DNA of 64,000 nt, taken from NCBI GenBank assembly GCA_001931875.2, contig MSJH02000775.1, positions 149,981 to 213,980 of the forward strand, written 5' to 3'. Each line of letters starts with the position of its first letter. The first letter of the stretch is position 1. A program made the translations under genes and the position numbers. The notes below the pieces were generated by a model, which saw only the letters and a list, made by a program, of their open reading frames with translations, was not told the DNA's origin and did not search any database. Positions 11,278 to 22,077 of this stretch are shown piece by piece. Source of the DNA: Byssochlamys sp. IMV 00236. Its lineage: Eukaryota; Ascomycota; Eurotiomycetes; Eurotiales; Thermoascaceae.

Positions 11278-13738
11278 AGGTGGTGTGCTGTCTGGCGATT
11301 TCGGCATTTTTCTTTTTATGTCCCGCTAATTCTCTGAGCTGTATTCCTGTTTTCTAATGGCTTCTGGTATGGGATGACGGTGGTCTAACTATTTATGTTG
11401 TTTCTTTATTCCTCGTTCATGAAGGGTTATCGGGATTTTTTCTCTCTACGGATGGCGGCTTTTACGACCTCACCTCGAAACTCGGGGCTGGCGCTGTCGC
11501 GCGGGGTAACCAGATTCGAGCTGGGAGAAGGTGCCAGGAGCTGCCTCGTGCTTTGAACAAGCCGGAACTATTGTACACTAGCTCCCTCAATTCACAATTG
11601 TTGCCCTTTTCCATGGGTTTTCTTTTTGTTGTTTGGTTTTTTTGCTGGGAGGGCGTCTTGATGCGTTCCTGACTGGATGGTGTTGGCCCAAGCTCCCTCG
11701 TGCGGGCGGGGCTGTCGCGCTTTGTTTACCTTTCTGACGCGTCGGACCGCGCTTTTCTCCGGCGCTTTTTTTCTTGTCCCCCCGCTTCCCTGTTAGCAGC
11801 CTTAGGCATCAGAATTTGACAGCAAAGAGACAAAGTCCAGGCTCTCGATTTTACTGCCTTGGGTGTCGACATGGCATCCAGAGCTCAGTCCAGGCTTCAA
11901 CAGGCTTCCTTCTGCTGTCTTTTGAGGAGCTGGGCCAAACTGGACCCGTAGGCTGGCTGAGTGTGAAATGCTGAAACCGTACATATCTAGATAAAATAAT
12001 AAGATGGACACCAACCAGGGTTACTTAGCCAACTCTCAAAATATAGCAGGGAGATGAAAGAGACCGGCATCATTGAAATAGGACATAACCATCACCCCCT
12101 TCGATCCTTGTACAGTATGTAGATAGTTACGTTCCCTCTCCTGCCTAATGAGCACGATCTCCTTAGATCTCTCATAAGACAATCTTCTGATTTGCCTCTT
12201 ACGTAGGTATAGAATCCATGATCAGAATGATAAATATCCCCGAGAAATGTATAATCTTCCCCCTTTCCTATGTACTACTAAGTATACTGTATAGTTAGCT
12301 GCTCTTCGCACATGCAACAACATACACAAAACCTATTCCACACATGTTTAATCCGCCTGACAGCCACAGGTGCGAATCTGACGTCTGTTGTGTAACAATA
12401 GCTAAATAGATGATCTGTTCACGTGAGCATTGGTACTGCAGAATGAGGGCAGGGGTTGTTATTGATGTTGTTGTCCTTGGCATCCATCATGGCAGTGATG
12501 ATGATGATGATGATAATGATAATGATGATGAGGGCGGCGGTGTCGGGTGGAAAGAAATGATGCATTGGGATTGATGTGAAGAGGGGGGGTTTGGTTGATA
12601 GATTGATGGAGGGTAATGGATAAGTTGGAGGATTGGATGATCTGTGGTTTTCGGATGTTTTTGGAGAGTAAGACTGTTGGCCCCTTGATAATTCTGGTTA
12701 TGGTTTTCTTTCCTTTTTCTTTTCTTTTTTTATTTTGTTTTATCCCCTATGAGAAGAAAGAGTATATATCATTGGCAAATCATTCCAGGAAGGAGTCTTT
12801 CGTAGATCTATATAGAACTCCCGGGTCATCCGCCCACAAGATTCTCCTTGCCATGACCATCAACCCTACTGAATGTCCACGTCGCAGGCAGCTGCCATTT
12901 TGCCAATGATACCCCGCGCTAGACACACAGCTAAGGAATACGCACACGAGCAGCCAGTTCCCCCGGTAATTCATGGCTTGTCGCACTGGCTTATCTCAAC
13001 TACCACACCTAACGTCAACACCAAAGTATGGCAGCGATTGCATTAAACTGGCCTTATCTGTTTGCCGGGAGCAGAAGAAAGCCAAATCCGATAGATATAA
13101 TCTCCCAAGGCGGCTCAATGGGCGACCTGGGGTTAGGTTTTGGGGGCCATTTGTCCAGGGCAGGACAATTCAAGCTGTGCCGCGGGGAAGCGCTGAGTGG
13201 ACGATCGGGGTCAAGTCAATATAATAGGCAGACTGCTGGGCTGGTCAAGGTGCGCGGGCAGTGGAAAAGAGTCACCAATGCATGCGCATCTGGCAACGAG
13301 ATGCTTGCTCATTGGTGTCGCTCATGGAGGAGAGGTTGACCACGTCAACACCCGACTGCGGCGTCATGATCCCACTTCCGAGCGTTGTCAGACCCCCTCG
13401 GAAAAGAGCCTCAAGTTAATAAACGCCGCCAAAGTTTGCGCTGTTCGTCTCGATGCTTCAGAAAGTGGGTTGTGGGTGTGTTCTCGGCGCGGTTGCGGCC
13501 AAGACAGTCATTCTATTCTGCCTTCATCTGCGGCCTTCCTGGCGCTGATTTTCTTTGCCTTTCTAGGTATCTTCTCCTTCGGCCGCCTGTGCTGCGGCGG
13601 ATGCCCCTCCTTTGTTTATCATCTTCCGTTCGCATGTAAAAAGGGGGAAAAAAAAGGAAGAGAAATTGTCGTGGGCCTGCTCTTGTTTGTCCATACTGTT
13701 CTTGTACAACTGATGGCCTGACAGCCGCCGTCGCAAGC
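11278..13738. other. Intergenic between nhp6 and the eight-exon gene
   Basis: No gene is supported in these 2.46 kb. The first several hundred bases are likely the long nhp6 3' UTR. The rest holds a TCACGTGA octamer (12419-12426), a GAT/AAT microsatellite (12497-12530), T-rich tracts near 12705-12745 and a pyrimidine-rich promoter-like segment just before 13739. Confidence 0.4.
12497..12530. repeat. GAT-type trinucleotide microsatellite
   Basis: There are about eleven GAT units with two AAT variants. It is non-coding here. Confidence 0.85.
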
Positions 13739-15757
13739 ATGGCCTTGCGCACATCTGCTACCAACGCAGAGGACGTTGCGGCCGGTTTTATGCGATTCCG
13801 AGAACCCCTACCTGAACACGCGACAGAGATTACTGGGTTGATCGCAGATCTCTATGGAATCAGCACCTCTCTAAATGCTCTGGAAGAACTCACCAGGTCT
13901 GGTGATTTCCGCTATCGCCGCAACGTGCCCCTGGTTCGGCCCGATCTCGAACTGGTCCGCGCGAGTTTGAAGTATACCCTGGAAGATATTGTCGATTTCT
14001 TCGGGAACATCGACCCCAGAAGCCCTGCGACTAGGGAAATCTACAAACGAACGTGGTTTGAATTATCCACATTCTTTCGTCGCGAGATCAATTATTCGCT
14101 GGCGACCCGTCTGCGGAAGTATAAGTTGTTTCTGAGGGAGTTGGAGGATTTCACAGCAGAGTATGCTTGATTCCGCTTAGCTAGGTAAAGGTTAGAATCA
14201 TTGCTGACAGTCTTCTGTGAATAGTCACTTTCCCGACAAGGGGTTCATGTCTGATCTCCGTGACGGGATCAAAGCTCTGCTGGAAGTCCAGGACAATCGA
14301 TTGGCTCTGAGAATTGGCGGGCTAGAGATAGGAGGCCCAGCATCCTCCGATAGTCACAGTACAGGCCCAAGTAGCCCCATGAGTGAGCGGTTTCCGAGGA
14401 TGCGTCGTTCGTACGAGCGCCATCGTCCACCAACATTGCCTCCACAGTCCCCTCAACCTCCTTTATCTCCGTCGACCGTGACCTTCTCGGACATGCCGCC
14501 ATCCCTCTCAGAGGGGTCGACTTCTCCAACAACTATCTCCACCGCTCCATCCATGCTGTCAAACCCCGTTAATGAACACTGGGCAAAGGGGGTATTCGCA
14601 AGAGATATCCCAAGGACCCGTATCCCGTTTGTAGGCGACAAGTGAGTGGTTTTTTTCTGATCCACTTTCCGTGAAAGTATCAAAGGACTGACCATGCGTA
14701 GTTCCGAATGTGTTGGAGACCCTCATCCGCGTCTCAGACGCTTCCTTATCGAGAATGAATTTGAGGAACTCTTGCAGCTGTAAGCAGCCGTCTTGCCTTT
14801 AGTGTCATAGATCTGACGGTTGCCAGGCCCTTCAATGACGGCGCGGGTTTCTGCGTCTACTTCTACGTTCGTCAGGAAGACCGTCGAGCGCGTATCGTGT
14901 GCGAAGTACCTCATGCGACACGGTCAAACGAGTATTTCTGCTACCCGCTCAACCTGCTTGAGATTTGCCGGGAAGGTTCGTGCCTTCAGATCTGTCGGAG
15001 GCGCCGTGCTGGTACAGAACTGCATCTCTGGGCAAACCTCAAATTCAACACAATTGAAAGTAAGTAGAAACAGCTGAAGATTTGCCGTGGCTGTAGTGGA
15101 GCTAACCGTGGTATCCAGAGATGGTCCTCTTCTTCTGCACCTTCCTGGCCCTTCGTTCTCAGGATATGGGCAAGCCAGTATCTCATATCCTAGATTGCGA
15201 ACTAGACGGCGAAGAAGAAATTTTCGGAGGGTAAGCTCCACTCACCGTCCGATTTTCTAAACCAGGACCATGTGCTGACCATATGTAGACAAATAGTAGA
15301 GAATAATACGTTGCATGCACTGCGCATATACCAAGACACCACATCTAAGGCGGTACGGTTGCAAGCGTCCATCCATAGGGGCGATATGAAACGGTAAGAA
15401 CTCTGTATGACTCTGTATTCTAGAGGATACTAACATTCACAGGGCTCCTCTTTGGACTGCATTTATCACGGATAATGTCCAGTCGTCCGGATGGTTACGA
15501 CGTATGGACTCCAAATCATTGTACCTGCGTCACTTGCGCCGGACGGTCTTCTTCCCTCCCGAGTTTACACTCCCGCAGGGTCGCAAGCCCGAATACATTC
15601 TGCGTTTCGCAAGCAAATCTGGTAAGTGTGGGCAATGTTATCTCCCGCTTGAGAATCTATACGACCTGATCCGAAGGGAAATCATCGCTAACTGGACCTA
15701 CGTACAGACACCGACGATTTCATCGAGGCTGTCGAGGAGCTCGCAATTGACGTGTAA
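13739..15757 (+). CDS. Conserved filamentous-fungus protein, eight exons, function unknown
   Basis: Exons are 13739-14160, 14225-14641, 14702-14779, 14827-15059, 15119-15230, 15289-15393, 15443-15621 and 15708-15757. All phases agree and the product is 531 residues. The N-terminal 140 residues are helical (TGLIADLYGISTSLNALEEL, then NYSLATRLRKYKLFLRELED). A Ser/Pro-rich disordered linker follows (about 170-255). The C-terminal half is a compact beta-rich part with GAGFCVYFYVRQEDRRARIV, EGSCLQICRRRR and LHLWANLKFNTIEKMVLFF. The architecture (helical bundle, linker, PH-like or filamin-like beta domain) suggests a scaffold or membrane-proximal regulator. This is inference; I do not recognise a named family. 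Confidence 0.8.
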
Positions 15758-16548
15758 GCCATAACCTACCGGTTTAAAAGTTCGTGCAAACGCACGAGTT
15801 ACGACGACTATCATTCCTGCCCTGTTGACGATAATGACGTTCCGAACTTTCTGGATTGCATATTATGAATTCTTACGACTGTTACGACTTGACGTTTGCA
15901 TGATTCTGACGGCTTTCTATCACCCATACTGTTCGGATATTATCGGTATTATTCTCTAATCTCCTGATGACGAATCGAAAATGGATAATACCCCCGATGG
16001 CTGAAGGGAAGGTTCCCCTACTCAAGGAAGGAAAGATGTTTATTGTTAGACTATTGTTATCATTATATTACCCCATACTCATGAGTCATGCCACCATTCA
16101 CCTACCCTTCAATGTTTTCGTTGGTGTCGTTGTTGTTACTACATGATGTTGGCCTGATTGCTTGGCTCGCTTCGCGGCGATTACCTTCCCCTTCTCAATT
16201 AATACCGGTTGATTCGCACATTTGACTTCATATTTTATAAAATACCATGATGCCCGTAATTGTAACTTTGTGCTGAAGATCTTTCGATGGTCCTATATCT
16301 TCAATATCGTGTTGGATATCATAGTAAAATGAGAATAGGGATCGATGACCGTCTATGGTGGGGACCTATCTCGTGAAGTAAAGACACAGTTCCATATGAT
16401 TCATGTCGAAGTTCTCATGTCTATAAAACAGAGGGGGTATCTTATAATAATAACAGAACTGCCAAATAGACAGACAATATCATGCCAGAGGAGCAAATAG
16501 GTAGATGAAATATCATGACTGCCGCCAGGAGATGGGGGCTCCTTTTCA
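15758..16548. other. Convergent intergenic region
   Basis: Two genes end facing each other across about 790 AT-rich bases. I see only 3' UTR-like sequence and no gene. Confidence 0.4.
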
Positions 16549-17694
16549 TTACGCCGACTTGATGGCACCCAGATCACCCAGGCTTTCCAGAAAGGCTTCT
16601 GCCTGCTTCTTCCCACGGAGTTCCTGGATCTTTTTCTTTCGCTCCTCTTTCAATCTGTCTCGTTCGCTCTTCCGCGCTCTCCTTTCTTCTCGCACCTTTT
16701 CAGTCTCCTTTCGTGCTCGCTCGAGCTCTTCCATTTCTTTTCGCCGTGTCTCCGCATCCCGCGAGAACGCGTAGAATCCTGTTCCTCGACTGCGTACCTC
16801 TGCGTCCGCATCATAGTGTGTCTCCGCTGGGGGTGTCGCGGACCGGTCTCGACGCGCAGCTAGATATGACATCTGAGCTGCGATAGGAGCATCTGGGTTG
16901 AATGCAGCGCTCTGGATTGCCTCGCCGTAGATGAGGTTCGATGGCCGTGCCGGACGAGATCGGTCGTGTGGTTCGCCTCGCGCCCCAGGGTCTTCTTGTT
17001 CAGCTCTCAGCCTAGCGGCTCGCGCTGCTTCTGCTCTTGTTCCGCGTCGCGACCGACCGAATTCATCTTCATATTCAACGAGAGAGCCCGTCTCGTCAGC
17101 ATCTCCATCACCTTCTTCGTCCCCCGTTTGATCTTCCTCGTCCGATCGCTCTCCGCTTTCTAGCCTCTTTCGTTCCTCCTCAGCCCATTTCCGATCGAAA
17201 TCCACAAGAGCATTCTTCTCCCGTCTTCTCATCCGCGCCGCGTGATCATCTGCAGTCATATCCTCTTCATCACTACTACTCGCCTCCGCCAGATGCGCAC
17301 CGCTCTTTAACTCCTCATACACGCGAACTTTCTCCTCCATCCGCCTCTTTGACCGCTGCAGCGTCGCCGCATCCACTTGACCAATATCCTCTGCTCGCTG
17401 ATGCTTCTGGCGCGTAAATGCTGATGAATCATCGTCATCTTCGAGATCAGCCGCGGCCCGTTTCTGCGCGCCTTTATTGTGGACGGAAAAGATGTCTGAT
17501 TTGGAGCTCTTGGAAGAGCGCACACGGCCGGTGGACGTTTTGCTTTCGGACTTAGATGCGGAAGTACCGCCCTGGGCGATTAGAGAGGAGAGTTGCGTCG
17601 TGAAGGCGAGGGTGGATGATGAGGTGAGGTCCTTTTTGCTGGCCGCATTGCGGGGGCGAGGGATTCCGTAGAGAGAAGAGGGATCGACTGGCAT
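16549..17694 (-). CDS. CCDC174 homologue (DUF4078), nuclear coiled-coil protein
   Basis: This is a single-exon 381-residue, highly charged protein. An N-terminal Ser/Thr/Lys part is followed by acidic tracts (SSDEEDMTADD, EEDQTGDEEGDGDADE). Then comes the conserved core with GSLVEYEDEFGRSRRGTRAE, NLIYGEAIQSAAFNPD and HYDADAEVRSRGTGFYAFS, which is the DUF4078/CCDC174 signature. It ends in a long Arg/Lys/Glu coiled coil (about 315-365). Animal CCDC174 is a nuclear protein linked to the exon-junction complex; in fungi the role is not established. It is divergent from the HNH gene across 290 bp. Confidence 0.85.
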   Translation of the reverse strand: MPVDPSSLYGIPRPRNAASKKDLTSSSTLAFTTQLSSLIAQGGTSASKSESKTSTGRVRSSKSSKSDIFSVHNKGAQKRAAADLEDDDDSSAFTRQKHQRAEDIGQVDAATLQRSKRRMEEKVRVYEELKSGAHLAEASSSDEEDMTADDHAARMRRREKNALVDFDRKWAEEERKRLESGERSDEEDQTGDEEGDGDADETGSLVEYEDEFGRSRRGTRAEAARAARLRAEQEDPGARGEPHDRSRPARPSNLIYGEAIQSAAFNPDAPIAAQMSYLAARRDRSATPPAETHYDADAEVRSRGTGFYAFSRDAETRRKEMEELERARKETEKVREERRARKSERDRLKEERKKKIQELRGKKQAEAFLESLGDLGAIKSA

Positions 17695-17984
17695 GACGTG
17701 TTGCGTCTTTTAGATGTTGCGAAATCGTTTTAGATTTTTATCAAGTGAAAGATATCATGTGAAACTGTACTTTTCCGTGGAATGGGTGGAAGATGTAGCT
17801 TGAATTGAATAAATAATAATTAACTATCGCCTATCGATTCACGATAGCTACCGCTGAAGTGAAGTCAAGCTTTACCGTAAACGGTGATACTAACCTCATC
17901 AGGGACATTAGTCATCTGCCTAATCCTCCCGTCATACAAATGCAGTCTCCGCAATCTAGATAGTTACCATATACTGGTATAGCC

Positions 17985-19174
17985 ATGTCGGCACAGATAG
18001 GACTATCGGGGGAGCCACCTGAATCATGGCCCGATCTTGCCCGCAGTGCAAAGGAAAAGATCAATCAGTATGAATACATCCCATTTTTAGACGATGAAAA
18101 GCTCGTTCCTTGCATGACCGCACTACTGGACCACCTACCCGAAGGAGGTAGAGAGTCGATTGCCCGCGATATCCTGGGTTGTGAGAGCAACAAGAAGAAG
18201 CTGTATGATGTCTTTCAGAACATCCGTAGCTGCCTTCTTTTTGCTAGTGAGTGCATAGGGATTTCCGTGCACGTTTCTGAAATACCTACTGAATTGTATA
18301 CAGTGAAGGCTGCCGGACATAGTTCCATCAATGGAACTCCAATTGATGATGACAGGAAGGACAACGTTGAACCTATAATCTCAGAATTAAATGATCCGCA
18401 ACACCGAGAGCGCGAATTCCACAACAAGGTGCTCTATCGTGATAGATTTCAGTGTGTCGTGACGAAAGATATGGACTTTAATCACTGGGAGAAGGTCGGG
18501 GAACCCGCCGGAATTATGTACTCTGAGCTGGAAGCAGCACATATAATCCCCCTTCCACTAGCCTCGTGGAAGGAATCCCCCGTAAGCATTATTCGATCCG
18601 CGTTCTCCTGATACAATACATGACTTGACTTGACTGAAAAAAATAGACTGCCTCGTTTGACGCCAGTAACGTATGGGAGATGCTGTACCGATGTTTTCCG
18701 AAAGTGCGACAAATAGGCATGAAATTGGACAACATTAATAACCCATGTAATGGCATTTCCTTGCGGGACAGTTTACACACCCAGTTCAGAAAATTTCACC
18801 TTGCTTTTGCTCCGACAGTATGTCTTAACATCAACCTAGGTTTTGGTGGCATGAAGCTTATTGTGCATACTGTCTAGGCCATTCCAAACACATACAAAGT
18901 GAAAACATATTTAGCTTTCCCGACCTACCTAAGAAGAGATATCCCATATGATGGATTAATTTGCTTCACGGATTCTAGCAAGGCGCATGACGTTCCTTTG
19001 CCGGATGCAGCGTTACTCGATTGTCATTACAGGGTTGCGGAAGTTCTCAATGCATCAGGGATGTTGGGGGAGATAGATACAAAGATCGAAGAGTGGGAAG
19101 ATATGAAAGTGAACATGTGGGATGGCCATTTGGCGGAAGATGGGACAGCAGACGTTTCTGCTTATAGTCCTTGA
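17985..19174 (+). CDS. HNH-nuclease-domain protein of the fungal type
   Basis: The favoured exons are 17985-18246, 18304-18581, 18647-18817 and 18878-19174 (335 residues). The first intron (GTGAGT...TACAG, 57 nt) is a multiple of three, so retention would give 354 residues. A helical N-terminal half precedes an HNH-like module: YRDRFQCVVTKD (first strand, with one Cys), AAHIIPLPLA (His of HNH), NNPCNGISLRDSLHTQFRKF (Asn and second His) and a closing strand with TYKVKTYLAFPTY. All three HNH residues are present, so nuclease activity is plausible, but no substrate can be inferred. Proteins of this type are numerous and uncharacterised in ascomycetes. It borders a 2.9-kb gene-free stretch. Confidence 0.75.
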
Positions 19175-21794
19175 AACTGAGGCGATAGTGACAGTTTGTC
19201 GAATATTGAATGGCACAGAAGCATGTCTGATTTGAACCGCATAGATTGTACATCTAGGCTGCTTGAATTGCTTGCTTGATTCTAGTTCGAAGAGGGTAAT
19301 TTGAACCCATGTTTACCCCCTATAGCATACAAAGAATCTAGATCCCAGTGATCTAGTAGGTAATTAGGATCCAAAGAACCTGCTGCAAACAGATCACCCA
19401 GACGTAAGCTTGTGCGTCGACACTGTTCAGAGTCTTCGAATTCAGAGTTCTTCTATGATACTTTTCCTATATCTTTGATCGATGTCCCGGCTGAGCCTGA
19501 TAGAAGGATTTGGATACACTCAGCCCACCCACAATATACTAACAACACTCTGGCTCACTCTAAAAAAAACACAATTGGACGAGTGCCCAATGCAAAGACG
19601 ACTATCACTAATTATTATAAGAGAGACGCATTGTAGATTATCATAACTCATGAAACTCTTGGTTAAAATGTCTTATCACCAATATAAATCCACTAGAATA
19701 GGTATAGTAGATATATTGGCAGCTCCTTCACGGGCCCATGTGAAGATATCCTAGCAGGGATAGTTATCTACTCCCGAGTAATTGAATAACAAGAGCCACG
19801 TGCGGTCTCCAAATTGACTATTGGCAATAGGGAATTAGGCTCGCGTCTGGCGCTTCGAGCATAATCAACGCATCCTTGGCATATCGAGATAGTAATTATA
19901 TCAAGCTAATTCTACTTACGCGGGATGAGAAAAAACTATACTGATCGCTTAATTTTATTTTCTGCAGGGGAATTTTATAGTCCTTATGTAATTTTATCCT
20001 CCAAGTAACTAACTAACTAGTTACCCTACTCTATTCCTCTTATGTCTATCACTCCATCCTGCCAGACTATTTAATTAACGCTCAAGGTCCCCTCTTGTTT
20101 GTCCTTGTTATTATTATTATTATTGTTCGCTTAATACCTCAACTTAAACTTCCCCCTTCGAATAAGCTAACGGATGTAGATCCCTATCTCTAGCGCATAA
20201 GATAAGCAGGCACGTTCGTGGTGATAACTTATGGCGCATCTCTTCCCGACGAAAGATACATTATGATTGGACCAAGCTCGGAGAAAGCTTCTTTTGCCCA
20301 GATAAAACAGGGGCATGCATATTAAATAATAGCTTTATGACCATCAAAGCCAAAGTCGTGCATCGTTATCAGATATTACGAACCACGGGGATATATCCAA
20401 GATGGGATATTGTCGGATCTTGCTCCCATGCAGCAATCCAAGCAGCACCTGCAGGTGGGCTATTTGTAATTACGGATATGCAACTACAAACGGACGACCA
20501 CGCATACCGTGGCTTAATTCCATGATACGAGTAGCAGGGTAACAGCAGCAGCGATGGAAGCTTTTCTGGGAACTCAGCAAGTCCTGTATGATAAGTGCTG
20601 TAGCTACATCGTTTGATTGCGGTTCATTCTAGATATCGAGCAATAATAGTTAAAAAAGGGTTTTGAACTTGACTCTATGTTCTGCCCAGCTTTTTGCTTC
20701 CCGTGATCTGTGATTCGACAGATATATAACTCCTCTGTTTCCCCCCCTCCCCCCTTTACCCCCTTGTTAGCGTCATTATTATAGGCGATAATCTCAGTTC
20801 AACCTGCGGTGAACGCGTATATGCGGAAAAACAAAAAAGAAAAAAAAATGAAAGAAAAAGACCTTTCCGCTGACCAATCCATAGAATAGTTACTTGTCAA
20901 AGCTTCTCTGTCTCAAGTTCCAGAGACCCACAGATTGAGAGAAGACGATCCCAGGACCCCCACCAGTTTCAGAACTCTGAGAACCGGGTCGTCGTGATTT
21001 TTTTCTTCTTCTGACTATAAATCTTACGTATAGGCGTATCCAACTGCTCTAACTATGGGTAGTGGACCGGTACAACGATACCGGGACCGAAATCGATGGA
21101 AAAGAAAAAAAAAGAAGCTACTACTAAGATCGTCCATGCAAGATGCAGATTAGCATCTGAGCTCCAATTCAATAGTCGTTCTAAACTTTCAGCTTCTTCT
21201 TTTTTTTTTTAAACTTCTTGGTCCCCGAGGACCGCCGAAGGAGCCGTTAAACAAGTTCAAGGGACGGCGTTGTTCTAAGAAAGTGTAATCATGATGATCA
21301 ATGATTATTCCCCGCCAAGATCTGAGATCACATGAAGTGTGGCCGTACATGGCCGGATGTGGTTAGTGTATCCGTGGCTGAGGAAAAGTGGCTCACTCGA
21401 ATTGTGGCGTCGTGGCTGTGGTATAGTTTTTATACAGTTACATTTACAGTAAAAAGTTTTAGTTACTAGTGTAGAGGTTAAAACACAAACTCAAAAGCCC
21501 ACGAGGTGACGAGTGAGACCCAGTAGCGGCCTTAGCACTTCTGATGGGGAAGACGGTAAGCTTAAACAGAAAAAAAAGGGGGGGCCAAGGCAAGAAACAA
21601 GCCAAGAGTCCGGATCGTGGCCGAGATGGATTAGGCCGACCTTCTTGGAATTACGCTAGTCGTTTACTACTACGAGAGTCTAGAGTACTCTTGAGTTTTG
21701 ATGTGTTATGCTAAGATACTACGGCTGTTACTACAGGGACGGTGTTCGATTATCTTCTCCGAAGGCAATCGTAAAGGATTGCCTATTCTTACTG

Positions 21795-21851
<57 letters not shown>

Positions 21852-22077
21852 AAGAGACTGACTGAAGTGTGAAAAGTGTTCGATGCAGTATTGAATTCTA
21901 TAATGTATGTACTTCATGTATGTTGACGTGTCACGATCAATCCATAAATCCATCAAGTCTATGTATAGGGAAATCATGTACATGCCCGGAGATACGACTC
22001 CATACTCCGATATAAAATATTGAGAAACCAATCCAATAACACAGAAATGTACATACAGTGAAACATGTTGTAAAATT
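19175..22077. other. Gene-free stretch of 2.9 kb
   Basis: I find no supportable gene. Features are AT-rich patches (around 19900-20130, with a TTA/ATT run near 20108-20124), homopolymer-rich segments near 20840 and 21205, and a long GT microsatellite at 21797-21849. The right end is the 3' flank of the GH16/AT3 gene. Such a stretch could be a decayed accessory region, but no transposase relic is readable. Confidence 0.4.
21797..21849. repeat. (GT)n microsatellite
   Basis: About 26 perfect GT dinucleotides lie roughly 230 bp beyond the stop codon of the minus-strand GH16/AT3 gene. A run this long is a likely length-polymorphic marker. Confidence 0.95.
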
